From assembly GCA_036259835.1 (NCBI GenBank), contig DATABA010000114.1, positions 1-38,522 on the forward strand: a stretch of DNA of 38,522 nt. Reading direction: 5' to 3'. Below are positions 15,589 through 23,509 of the stretch, piece after piece. Position 1 is the first letter of the stretch. Every line of letters begins with the position of its first letter. Made by a program: the position numbers and the translations under genes. The notes beneath the pieces are model-generated. The model was not told the DNA's origin, searched no databases, and saw only the letters and a program-made list of their open reading frames with translations. Origin of the DNA: JALYGK01 sp036259835 (GTDB taxonomy: Bacteria > Actinomycetota > UBA4738).

Positions 15589-16248
15589 TCAGGCGCTCGC
15601 CGAAACGGCTACCTCTGACTCCACACCTCTCAACGCCGTGATGACCTCGTCGGCCGTGGTCACCACGCCGAACTTCATTCCCAGGTTCTTGAGCGTTCCC
15701 TCGTGAAGCTCAGTGTCGTACGACGCGACGGCGTCTCGGACCACCACCATCTCCAGGTTGCGGTGGAACCCCTCCCTGACGGTCTCCTCCACGCAGATTT
15801 GCGTCACGGTGCCGCACGTCACGACTTGCGTGACATGCCGTGCCCGGAGCGCGTCCTCCAGGTTGGTGTTGTGGAACCCGCCGTAGCCGTACTTGTCGAT
15901 CACAACGTCGCCCGGCTCGGGAGTCAGCTCGTCGACCACCGCCGGTCCCTCCAGTTCGCCGGGACGATCTTCGTACCGACGAAAATGCCCGGGCCAGCAG
16001 GACCGCCGGTCCTCCCCGCACTCCGGTGACCACAGCCACATCAGCGTCTTCCGCGGCCCGGCCAGAAATCGCGTGTAGAAAACCGGGCGCCCCGCCGCTC
16101 GGAAGGCGTCGATCAGGTTCCGGACCGTGGGAATAATGGTCCGGGCGTCGGGCACTTCCTGAGGAGAACCCTTCCGAACGAAGTCGTTCTGCATGTCGAC
16201 GATCAGCAGCCCCTGCGCGTTCGGGACGAGAGGAAAGGCCGCATTCAC
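15589..16248 (-). CDS. Isochorismatase-fold cysteine hydrolase (amidase-like)
   Basis: This 219-residue protein has the full catalytic set of the isochorismatase-like cysteine hydrolases: D18 in LLIVDMQNDF, K119 in VVIDKYGYGGF, and C152 in CGTVTQICVEETVREG with the preceding cis-peptide region. In this family the Asp-Lys-Cys triad hydrolyses C-N bonds (nicotinamide, N-carbamoylsarcosine, ureidoacrylate, biuret). True isochorismatases lack the cysteine. Therefore an amide or carbamoyl substrate is expected. The start is the GTG at 16248, overlapping the stop of the PuuD-like gene (GTGA) with a GGGGG ribosome site. An amidase next to an amide/urea-type importer is a meaningful pairing. The substrate is not deducible. 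Confidence 0.9.
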   Translation of the reverse strand: MNAAFPLVPNAQGLLIVDMQNDFVRKGSPQEVPDARTIIPTVRNLIDAFRAAGRPVFYTRFLAGPRKTLMWLWSPECGEDRRSCWPGHFRRYEDRPGELEGPAVVDELTPEPGDVVIDKYGYGGFHNTNLEDALRARHVTQVVTCGTVTQICVEETVREGFHRNLEMVVVRDAVASYDTELHEGTLKNLGMKFGVVTTADEVITALRGVESEVAVSASA

Positions 16249-16940
16249 CGAGCGACACCCCCTTTCACTCCTGACAGCAGGGCTTCGAACAACGCGACGG
16301 TCTGCGACTCGGACAGCCACTCGGCGTGCCACTGGATGCCGGCGGCCCACCAATCGCTCTCGGATTCGACCCCTTCGGTAGCCCCATCCGGAGCGACCGC
16401 CGTCACCCGAAACCCCTCCGCCGGCCGGTCGACGGCCCACCGGTGGAAGGAGTTCACCTCCAGGTCGGTCGTGTGGAGCAGGCCTTCCAGCCTCGAACCT
16501 TCGGCGACGACGAGCGAATGCGACGGCTCCGTGAGAGCGGGTCCCTGACGGTGGTCTTCGACCCGGCGAAGGGTTCCCCCCAGCGCGACGTTCATGGCCT
16601 GGGCCCCTCGGCACATCCCCAGAAGGGGGACGCCGGCATCCCGTGCCGACCGCACCAAGCCGAACTCGAACTCGTCCCGCACGAGGTCCACCGCCTCACC
16701 CTGCTCCTTTGAATGGAACCGGCGGGGGTCCACGTCCCCTCCGCCGAGCAACACGACGGCGTCGCCGAGCTCCAGGAACTCCCCTGCATTCCTGCTTCCT
16801 GCCCACGCGATCACTGGAAGCGCGCCAGCTCGGTCGAGCGCGCGGAGATACGGCTCTCCAACCACACACGCCCGGTGTGTCCCGAGGACCGAGTCAATGT
16901 CCCGGCCGTGCCCGACCACGATGACCCGCGGCCGCCTCAT
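16245..16940 (-). CDS. puuD: Gamma-glutamyl-gamma-aminobutyrate hydrolase family (peptidase C26, PuuD-like)
   Basis: This 231-residue class I glutamine-amidotransferase-fold hydrolase has its nucleophile C110 in LLGMCRGAQAMNVALGG, a perfect C26 elbow. The remaining triad members are H205 and E207 in GIQWHAEW, where the usual HPE is HAE. PuuD releases glutamate and a 4-aminobutyrate-type acid from a gamma-glutamyl conjugate, the final step of the gamma-glutamyl-amine pathway. The start overlaps the end of the aldehyde dehydrogenase gene (ATGA) and the end overlaps the next gene (GTGA). With the neighbouring synthetase and dehydrogenase it forms the puuA-puuC-puuD core. The exact acyl part of the substrate may differ from GABA. 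Confidence 0.9.
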   Translation of the reverse strand: MRRPRVIVVGHGRDIDSVLGTHRACVVGEPYLRALDRAGALPVIAWAGSRNAGEFLELGDAVVLLGGGDVDPRRFHSKEQGEAVDLVRDEFEFGLVRSARDAGVPLLGMCRGAQAMNVALGGTLRRVEDHRQGPALTEPSHSLVVAEGSRLEGLLHTTDLEVNSFHRWAVDRPAEGFRVTAVAPDGATEGVESESDWWAAGIQWHAEWLSESQTVALFEALLSGVKGGVAR

Positions 16941-18421
16941 GACGCCTTCCCGGACGGATTCAACTGAACTGTCTTCACTTCGAGGTACGCCTCCAGTCCC
17001 TCCAGCCCGAGCTCTCGCCCCATGCCGCTGGCCTTGAACCCACCGGTGGGGAGCTCGGGGAAGGTCTTGTTCCAGGTGTTCACCCACACCGTTCCGGCAC
17101 GGAGCTGCTTGGCTGCGAGGAGGGCGGCGTCCAGGTTGTCGGTGAAGATCCCGGCGGCCAGACCGAAGTCCCCTGAGTTCGCCAGCCGGACGGCCTCGTC
17201 CAGCTGCGCGAACCGCTGCACGACCAGGACCGGACCGAACACTTCCTCTCTGACGATGGGAGCGTCGTCGCGGACGTCGTCGACTACGGTCGGCGGCATG
17301 AACGGCGCTCCGTCAGCGCCGTCCACCCGAGCCCGCTCGCCACCCGTGAGGATGCTCGCCCCGGACGCGCGCGCCTCTTCGACGAAGCGCGAAACCCGGT
17401 CGAACTGCGCCTCGTCCACCAGCGGTCCGAGGTCAGCCTCATCGTCGGTCCCAAGCCGCTTGCGCTCCGCCTTCGAGACCACCAGGTCGATGACCTCGTC
17501 GGAGACTTCCTTCCCCACTACCAGCCGGCTCGGGACGTTGCACTGCTGCCCCGAGTTGTAGAAACACTCCAGCAGCGCGTCGGAAGCGGCTTCTGGATCT
17601 GCATCGGGGAGGACGATCATCGGTGACTTCCCCCCCAGTTCGAGCGACACCCGCTTCAGGGTCCGAGCGGCGTCCGCCATGACGTTCTTTCCGGTCTCCG
17701 TCGAGCCCGTGAACGCGATCTTGTCCACGCCTGAGTGAGCCACCAGCGCCTCTCCCAGGACGGATCCCGGTCCGGTGATCACGTTGCACACCCCCGGGGG
17801 AAGCCCCGCCTCGAGAAGATCAAGGGCGAGCTCGACAATGGTGATCGGCGTCTGGGAGGCCGGCTTCACCACCATAGTGCAACCCGCTGCCAGCGCCGCC
17901 GCGACCTTCCAGATCGTCAGGACCAGCGGGAAGTTCCATGGAGTGATGGCGGCTGCTACGCCCACGGGCTCGGGAAGCGTGACGCCCATGCCTCGTTCAG
18001 ACGTCGACAGCGAGCGGCCGAACGCCATTCGGGCCGCGCCGGCGTAGAAGTCGACGACGTCGGAGCAGTAGGAGTTCAGCCACGAGATCTGTCCGAACGG
18101 AATCCCCACTTGCCGGGACTCAAGGCGCGCGTAATCCCTGGCTCGTTCCCTCAGACGCTCGGCCAACCGATGGAGGACGGCGGCGCGGTCCGCACCGCTC
18201 ATTCGGGGCCACGGACCTTCATCGAAGGCGGCTCTTGCCGCGTCGACCGCCCGAGAGGCGTCCCCCGTGTCTCCTTTGGGAAAGGTCCCGACCAGCTCGC
18301 CGGTGCCCGGATTCCTCCGTTCGTAGGTCTGGCTGGAGACGCTCTCGACCTCGCGACCCGCGATGATCATGGGCCATTCGGTTCTCGTGCTGACGTCGCC
18401 AGCCGTCGTCGCTCCGGTCAT
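16937..18421 (-). CDS. NAD(P)-dependent aldehyde dehydrogenase (PuuC-like by context)
   Basis: This 494-residue aldehyde dehydrogenase is complete: Rossmann contact AAITPWNFPLVLTIWK (157-172), K186 in VVKPAS, the NAD loop FTGSTETGK (237-245), general base E261 in LELGGKSP, and nucleophile C294 in NSGQQCNVP. It oxidises an aldehyde to the acid. In the gamma-glutamyl-amine pathway this is the step after oxidative deamination of the glutamylated amine. The ATG at 18421 follows the glutamine-synthetase-like gene by seven bases and has AGAGGA as ribosome site. The stop overlaps the PuuD-like gene. The assignment as PuuC equivalent rests on position; sequence alone only gives the superfamily. Confidence 0.93.
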   Translation of the reverse strand: MTGATTAGDVSTRTEWPMIIAGREVESVSSQTYERRNPGTGELVGTFPKGDTGDASRAVDAARAAFDEGPWPRMSGADRAAVLHRLAERLRERARDYARLESRQVGIPFGQISWLNSYCSDVVDFYAGAARMAFGRSLSTSERGMGVTLPEPVGVAAAITPWNFPLVLTIWKVAAALAAGCTMVVKPASQTPITIVELALDLLEAGLPPGVCNVITGPGSVLGEALVAHSGVDKIAFTGSTETGKNVMADAARTLKRVSLELGGKSPMIVLPDADPEAASDALLECFYNSGQQCNVPSRLVVGKEVSDEVIDLVVSKAERKRLGTDDEADLGPLVDEAQFDRVSRFVEEARASGASILTGGERARVDGADGAPFMPPTVVDDVRDDAPIVREEVFGPVLVVQRFAQLDEAVRLANSGDFGLAAGIFTDNLDAALLAAKQLRAGTVWVNTWNKTFPELPTGGFKASGMGRELGLEGLEAYLEVKTVQLNPSGKAS

Positions 18422-18428
18422 GGTCCTC

Positions 18429-19778
18429 TCACGCAAAGACCAGGAACTGGTCCCGTTCCCAGTCGGAGACGTTCGCGACCCAGGTGTCGCCCCCGTAATC
18501 GGGGTTTGCACTTCTGGCTTTCTCGATCTCGTGCCGCTTCAATCCCGCGTACGCCTTCACGAACTCGGGATGGAAATATTCGAGTAGTGCCTCGTCCTTC
18601 TCGAAGTAGTCGAGTGACTCCTCCAGAGTCCTGGGCAGCAGATCCAGGTCGTCCAGCCGATACGCGTTGACCTGCATGGGATCCGGGGGATCGATCTTCC
18701 TCTCGATTCCGTCGAGGGACGCGGCGAGCATCCCGGCCATCGCCAGGTATGGATTCGACGATCCCGATCCCAGCCGGTTCTCAATGTGGGTCCGCTCTCC
18801 TCGCCACGCCTTCACCCTGACTGCAGTCGAGCGGTTCTCGTACCCCCACGTCACCGACGCGGGAGCGTACGTGCCCTTCTTGTACCGCTTCGGGCAATTC
18901 ACAGTCGGACCAAACAGAGCGTTCAACGCCCGAGCGTGCTCGAGCTGTCCGCCGATCGCCCACCGGAACCGGTCGGAGACGCCGTTCTCTGCATCTGGGT
19001 CATAGAAGATGTTCTTTCCGTTTTCGAACATGCTCATGTGGAGGTGGCTGCTGCAGCCACTCCTGTCGGCGAACGGCTTGGTCATGAAGGACAAGAGGAA
19101 CCCGTGCTGCCGGGCGATATCCTTCGCATACGTCTTGTAGGTGAACGCGAGGTCCGGTGCGGTGACCCCTTCTGCCGGATCGAAGTTCAGCTCGTACTGC
19201 GTCGGTCCCCACTCCTGATTCAGCGTGTTGGGGGAAAGCCCGAACGCGGGGAGGTGCCGGACCAGATCCTTCAGGACCGGAAGGCGCTGGTTGGTGAGGG
19301 TCGTGGTGATGTCCGTTCCCCCAAAAGGCGGCTGCCGCGTTACCGGGTCTAGCAGGTAGAACTCGTACTCAGCCTGCATCAACGTGGTCCATCCACGTTC
19401 GGCGGCCAGCTCGACGATGTTGGCCATGACGCGCCGCGGGCTCGCTTCGACAGGTCGACCGTCCGAGTACTCCATGTCACAGATCACACGAGCCTCGTCT
19501 GGAATGTGGGGAAGCACCCGAAACGTGGACAGATCCGGCCTCATGATCAGGTCGGCGAACGTGAGGTCCTCGCCAAATCCTGTGTCGGTGGCGACCCAAC
19601 ACTCGTGGTCCCAGCAGTAGATATCGCTCACTAACGAGACACCGCTTTCGACATACGCGGCGAAGTGGTCGGCGGCGATGCTCTTCCCGCGAGACACGCC
19701 GTTCAGATCCGGCGTCTCGAACCGCACGAGGCGGACAGCACGATCCTCGATCTCCTTCACCGCGGCTCGCAGATCCAT
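18429..19778 (-). CDS. Glutamine synthetase-like gamma-glutamyl-amine ligase (PuuA/GlnA4-like)
   Basis: This 449-residue enzyme has the glutamine synthetase fold. Metal and glutamate ligands are visible: E137/E139 in QAEYEFYL, E189 and E196 in NQEWGPTQYELN, H245 in SGCSSHLHMS, R316 in ENRSTAVRV, and E333/R335 in HIENRLGSGSSNPY. The beta-grasp start (VKEIEDRAVRLVRFETPDLNG) lacks the classical GlnA N-terminus. The SHLHMS form (GlnA has G-x-H-x-H-x-S) is the usual one in PuuA, GlnA4 and IpuC-like ligases that couple glutamate to an amine with ATP. Positioned between a LacI regulator and the aldehyde dehydrogenase, it would start the pathway. There is a two-base gap to the lacI stop. The amine is unknown; ammonia assimilation is less likely. 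Confidence 0.9.
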   Translation of the reverse strand: MDLRAAVKEIEDRAVRLVRFETPDLNGVSRGKSIAADHFAAYVESGVSLVSDIYCWDHECWVATDTGFGEDLTFADLIMRPDLSTFRVLPHIPDEARVICDMEYSDGRPVEASPRRVMANIVELAAERGWTTLMQAEYEFYLLDPVTRQPPFGGTDITTTLTNQRLPVLKDLVRHLPAFGLSPNTLNQEWGPTQYELNFDPAEGVTAPDLAFTYKTYAKDIARQHGFLLSFMTKPFADRSGCSSHLHMSMFENGKNIFYDPDAENGVSDRFRWAIGGQLEHARALNALFGPTVNCPKRYKKGTYAPASVTWGYENRSTAVRVKAWRGERTHIENRLGSGSSNPYLAMAGMLAASLDGIERKIDPPDPMQVNAYRLDDLDLLPRTLEESLDYFEKDEALLEYFHPEFVKAYAGLKRHEIEKARSANPDYGGDTWVANVSDWERDQFLVFA

Positions 19779-19780
19779 CG

Positions 19781-20872
19781 CTACCACCCTTCGGTCGAGT
19801 CCGTGGTGGGAGCCGGCCCCGTCGACCGGCGCACGACGACTTCGCACGGCACCGTCCTCGCGCCAGTGGAACGATTCCCCTCTAGCTGGGAGAGAATCGA
19901 TCGCATTCCCGCGCGACCCAGTGCCCTCATCGGAACGCGCACTGTTGTGAGCGGGGGGTCGAGGTATCGCGCCACCGGGAGGTCGTCGATCCCCGCGATC
20001 GAGAGATCTTCTGGGACCCGAAGCCCGCGGGCCTTTGCCTCCATGAGACAGCCCACGGCCATCTGGTCGTTGAGGCACACCGCCGCCGTGAACGGCTTTC
20101 TCCGCTCGAAGAGCTCGGCCAGCGCCGCGGCTCCCCTCTCACGGTCGAAATGCCCTGCGGCTCGAAGTTCTGGGTCCGGGTGGACGCCGTGGCGTTGCAA
20201 CGCCGCATCGAACGCGCCGGCCCGCTCAGCACTGGTCTTGACCTGTGGCGGCCCTTCGACCAGCGCGATGTCCCGGTGCCCCATTCCGACCAGGTGGTCG
20301 ACGAGATCTCCGATCGCCGGGCCGGTGTCCGCGACAATGCGGGGACGACTCAGGTCCGTCGGCGCCAGCATCACGACGGCGCCGCCCTGCTTGCTCAGGC
20401 CTTCGAGCTGGGCGTCGAGGTCCACGAGGTACTCCGGGACGCGGAGACCGCCCCCGACGAAGATGATCCCGTCGCACCGCTGGCTGCGGAGCTTCCTGAC
20501 GTACTCGAACTCCCTTCCGGCATCCCGATACGAGCTACACACCAGGACCAGGTAACCGCGCGCTCCGGCCACGTCGTCGATACCCCGAACGATCTCGTTG
20601 AAATAGGAGTCGGTGATGTCGTGGACGATCACTCCGACCGTATGGGTCCGGCCCCGAGTCAGGCTCCTGCCCAGCGCGTTCGGCGAATAGTCGATCTTCG
20701 CCGCTGCCTCCAGGACACGGGCCCGGGTGGCCTCTCCCACAGGATGGTCGGTGTTGTTAAGGACTCGGGAGACGGTTCCTATGGAGACACCCGCGAGGCG
20801 GGCCACATCGACCACCGACGGCGGGCGAGGGCGGCCTTTCGTTCGGACTGCGGCTTCCCCGGTCTGGCTCAA
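19781..20872 (-). CDS. LacI/GalR family transcriptional regulator
   Basis: This 363-residue regulator has a LacI helix-turn-helix at residues 20-40 (VVDVARLAGVSIGTVSRVLN) and a hinge helix region (SPNALGRSLTRGRT). They are followed by a periplasmic-binding-protein-like effector domain (HTVGVIVHDITDSYFNEIVRGIDD onward). The start is a TTG at 20872 with a GGGACGGA ribosome site. The ten residues before the DNA-binding domain are unstructured. It is the first gene of the leftward 14-gene unit. The 77-bp gap upstream carries a promoter and a 12-bp palindrome with the central CG of LacI/GalR operators, so autoregulation of the whole unit is likely. LacI proteins mostly sense sugars, which is unusual for an apparent amine operon. 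Confidence 0.93.
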   Translation of the reverse strand: MSQTGEAAVRTKGRPRPPSVVDVARLAGVSIGTVSRVLNNTDHPVGEATRARVLEAAAKIDYSPNALGRSLTRGRTHTVGVIVHDITDSYFNEIVRGIDDVAGARGYLVLVCSSYRDAGREFEYVRKLRSQRCDGIIFVGGGLRVPEYLVDLDAQLEGLSKQGGAVVMLAPTDLSRPRIVADTGPAIGDLVDHLVGMGHRDIALVEGPPQVKTSAERAGAFDAALQRHGVHPDPELRAAGHFDRERGAAALAELFERRKPFTAAVCLNDQMAVGCLMEAKARGLRVPEDLSIAGIDDLPVARYLDPPLTTVRVPMRALGRAGMRSILSQLEGNRSTGARTVPCEVVVRRSTGPAPTTDSTEGW

Positions 20873-20893
20873 TCCGTCCCGTTAGCGGCCAAG

Positions 20894-20905
20894 GAAAACG
20901 TTTTC
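20894..20905. promoter_or_regulatory. LacI/GalR-type operator of the 14-gene unit
   Basis: GAAAACGTTTTC is a perfect 12-bp palindrome with the central CG that LacI-family hinge helices need. It lies 21 bases upstream of the lacI start codon and just downstream of the predicted promoter, a roadblock or autoregulatory position. Confidence 0.75.
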
Positions 20906-20918
20906 TCCAGAGACGCTG

Positions 20919-20948
20919 AGTCTATGGATGAGCCGCTCCGGCGGTCAA
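20919..20948 (-). promoter_or_regulatory. Predicted sigma70-type promoter of the lacI operon
   Basis: On the minus strand TTGACC (20943-20948) and TAGACT (20919-20924) are separated by 18 bases. They lie between the amidohydrolase stop codon and the LacI-type operator. Transcription would start near 20912, placing the operator at about +7 to +18. Confidence 0.5.
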
Positions 20949-20949
20949 A

Positions 20950-22023
20950 TCACGGTTGGTTCTCAGCCCATACGCGGCGCCAACGGTCCTCGAGCTCACC
21001 CATTTGATCGACCGTCTCCGACTCGCTCCAGTCCATGGACCCGAGGAACCTGGCGTAGTTTCCGCCCAGCATGCGGGCCAGGTCTGTGTCCGGAACGCGC
21101 CCGCCTTCGGGCGCCTCCTCATTGACCAGGGCGAACTTCGGCAGGAGCGTGAGGGGGAACTCGAAACCCGGATAGTCGGTGGCCCAGCAAATCCGGGTCC
21201 AGGGAGCACCGAGCTTTCGCGCCCGCTGAAGGAAGCCGTACGTCTCGCTTCGGGAGATCGTGCTGTTGAAGAAACTGATGTCCAGATACACGTTGCGGTG
21301 TCGAGACGCCAGAATGAGGCACTCGTCGATCCAGGGATGCCCGGCGTGGCACACCAGCAAGTGCAGGTCCGGGAAGCGCCTCGCCACGTCGTCCAGCAAA
21401 ACCGGCCACCCGTAGAGGAGAACCGTGTCGCTGACGGGCGTCGTGGAGAGATGGATCATCACCGGGATCCCGAGATCCGCGGCAGCCTCGAAGATCGGAA
21501 ACGCGAGATCCCGGTCGTTGACCGCCCAGTGGTCATACATCGGATATAGCTTGAGCCCGTCCATGCCGAGCTCCTCGATCGCTCTTCCGAGTTCTGCCAC
21601 CGCCGCCTTGACGCCCCGGTACTTCGGATTCACCGCCGCCATCGCGATGAAGACGTCCGGATACTTCTTCTTGAGGGCGGCGATGTAGTCGTTCCCCTTG
21701 TCGATTGACGGCGGCCCGGGGACACCGGTCACTCCGGCGATGTCCACGGAGCCACGGGCCTCGTATCTCGTGTACTCCGACGGCGCCACGGCCAGGATGG
21801 TGCACTTATCCACTCCGACGACCCGGTGATCTTCGATCAGGCGGTCAGGATCGATGGGCTCCCACAGGTATTCCAGTCCGGCCCAGTCCTGGTTCTCGGG
21901 TTCCCGCTCCGCCGGGAGGTCACCCCGCGACTGGAAGTAGCCCTGCGTCATTTCCTTGATGAATCGCTCGTATCCGGGATAGAGGCCGGCCGCGAGGATG
22001 TGGTTGTGGGCGTCGATGATCAT
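20950..22023 (-). CDS. Amidohydrolase family protein (PF04909-type metal-dependent hydrolase)
   Basis: This 357-residue TIM-barrel hydrolase has the metal-binding start MIIDAHNH (H6/H8). Further ligands are in IPVMIHLSTTP, LHLLVCHAGHPW and the terminal aspartate of ICWATDYPG. This arrangement defines the amidohydrolase-2 subgroup, which contains decarboxylases (for example aminocarboxymuconate semialdehyde type), lactonases and hydrolases. No amide substrate should be assumed from the name. The ATG has AAAGGAGAG upstream and lies 11 bases after the stop of the deaminase gene. The pair forms a unit ending just before the lacI promoter. It may act on the same compound class as the operon downstream, but is not obviously under the same operator. 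Confidence 0.88.
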   Translation of the reverse strand: MIIDAHNHILAAGLYPGYERFIKEMTQGYFQSRGDLPAEREPENQDWAGLEYLWEPIDPDRLIEDHRVVGVDKCTILAVAPSEYTRYEARGSVDIAGVTGVPGPPSIDKGNDYIAALKKKYPDVFIAMAAVNPKYRGVKAAVAELGRAIEELGMDGLKLYPMYDHWAVNDRDLAFPIFEAAADLGIPVMIHLSTTPVSDTVLLYGWPVLLDDVARRFPDLHLLVCHAGHPWIDECLILASRHRNVYLDISFFNSTISRSETYGFLQRARKLGAPWTRICWATDYPGFEFPLTLLPKFALVNEEAPEGGRVPDTDLARMLGGNYARFLGSMDWSESETVDQMGELEDRWRRVWAENQP

Positions 22024-22034
22024 CTCGCTCTCCT

Positions 22035-23321
22035 TTAGAAGAAGGTCCGAACGGCATCGATGACGTTGTAATCATCATCGACCACCGGGATCAGGGGCCA
22101 CTTATCGAACGCGGTGCACGGGTGCGAAATGCCGCACCCGATGAGGGCGCCAACCTCCAGCATGTCGCCTTCGACTCTGACGTAAGCGTGCTGGTCGTCG
22201 AGCGCGGTCACCACCAAGCCGCCGTCGGGAGATCGCACGTCACCCCGTCGGGTCATGACCTTTCGGATCACGGGCAGTTCCCGGTCGTACGGGACGTCTC
22301 GCTTTCCGAATCCAACGATCGCGAGCTCCGGTTCCGGACGTGAGAGGACCGCACCCCAAACCTCCAGCGCCGGGCGAAGGCGCGCGTCGCCACGTACCGA
22401 CCCGAACGGCGACAGTCGGTCGTAATGACCGTCATCGTGGGTGAGGTAGCAGCCGCTTCGCAGCACGATCCGAGCGGGAATCCCGATGTCCCAGGGCTCG
22501 GTAAGACGTTCCACCACGCGGTCGAAGTAGGCACTACCGCCGGCACTGACGATCACCTCCGACTGGTCGGCGAACAACCCCCTAGCGGCCAGATCGTGGG
22601 TGACGGTCCTGACCGTGTCGAGGTACGTATCGATGGCAGCCAGCGTGGCGTCCATGCCGTCCCTATGGATGATGCCTTCATATCCCTCGACGCCAGCCAG
22701 ACGGAGTCTCCCAGAGCCAGCGACGGCGTCGGCGACCGCGAGCGCTTCGTCTGCTGTGCGACATCCTGCCCTGGCGCCCGGAGCTCCGATCTCGACCAGG
22801 ACGCTCAGCTGAGACTGCATCCTGTGCGCCTCGAGCGCCTCAATCATCAGCGACACGCCGGCGATGGAATCAACCAACGAGTAGAGCTCGACCTCCGGAT
22901 GTCGATCTTTCTCCTGAGCGATCCACGTGATCGCTGCTGCATCCACGACCTCGTTTGCGATCAGCACGCGGGGAGCCCCGAAGGCGCGAAAAATCCGCGC
23001 TTGGCTGACGGTTGCGGCGCAGACGGCCCACGCCCCGTAATCAAACTGCCGTCGGACGAGTTGCGGTGCCATGGTCGTCTTTCCGTGCGGGGCAAGCGAG
23101 ACACCGCGCTCTCGGCAAAACGACGCCACCGTCCCCAGATTGTGCTGAAGAGCACTCTCCTTCATAACCATGACAGGGAGCAGCATGTCCCCCGCCAGGA
23201 CGTTCCATTTCTGCTCGCGAATGGTGTCTGCGGTGACCGCGCCCGCAGCCGGCGGGAAGCCTTTCCACCGCCAGTCGAGGCGCGGCGTGAGAACGTCGTC
23301 ATTCATGGCGCTGGTGTTCAT
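22035..23321 (-). CDS. D-serine dehydratase-like / D-amino-acid deaminase, fold-type III PLP enzyme
   Basis: This 428-residue protein has the alanine-racemase-like barrel with PLP lysine K81 in LAPHGKTTMAP. Its C-terminal barrel carries the metal site GCGISHPCTAFDKW (395-408; H400 and C402). Those two elements are the signature of D-serine dehydratase, D-threonine aldolase and D-threo-3-hydroxyaspartate dehydratase. They need PLP plus a divalent metal and act on D-beta-hydroxy amino acids. The choice among these cannot be made here. The ATG at 23321 has a poor ribosome site; the ATG at 23306 is an alternative. It is followed by the amidohydrolase after 11 bases. Upstream (23322-23509, 188 bp) is the divergent promoter gap shared with the membrane protein gene. 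Confidence 0.88.
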   Translation of the reverse strand: MNTSAMNDDVLTPRLDWRWKGFPPAAGAVTADTIREQKWNVLAGDMLLPVMVMKESALQHNLGTVASFCRERGVSLAPHGKTTMAPQLVRRQFDYGAWAVCAATVSQARIFRAFGAPRVLIANEVVDAAAITWIAQEKDRHPEVELYSLVDSIAGVSLMIEALEAHRMQSQLSVLVEIGAPGARAGCRTADEALAVADAVAGSGRLRLAGVEGYEGIIHRDGMDATLAAIDTYLDTVRTVTHDLAARGLFADQSEVIVSAGGSAYFDRVVERLTEPWDIGIPARIVLRSGCYLTHDDGHYDRLSPFGSVRGDARLRPALEVWGAVLSRPEPELAIVGFGKRDVPYDRELPVIRKVMTRRGDVRSPDGGLVVTALDDQHAYVRVEGDMLEVGALIGCGISHPCTAFDKWPLIPVVDDDYNVIDAVRTFF

Positions 23322-23451
23322 TGCACCATGGCTGACCAGACGCTCCGAATGGTTCAGCCGCGGGTCGGTTCATAAAGCTAAGAGGTCCTTCGTCGAGATC
23401 GAGAACGGCGTCATGTGATTATCGGCCGCCACGGGCTGGAGATCTGCGGTA

Positions 23452-23480
23452 TTGACTCCCGCGAGCAACGCTGCTGTCAT
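23452..23480 (+). promoter_or_regulatory. Predicted promoter of the membrane protein gene at 23510
   Basis: TTGACT (23452-23457) and TGTCAT (23475-23480) are spaced by 17 bases and lie 30 bases upstream of the ATG, whose ribosome site is AAAGGAG. The -10 box is poor, so confidence is modest. Confidence 0.35.
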
Positions 23481-23509
23481 TCCCGTGCGCTCACCGAAAG
23501 GAGCCCGTC

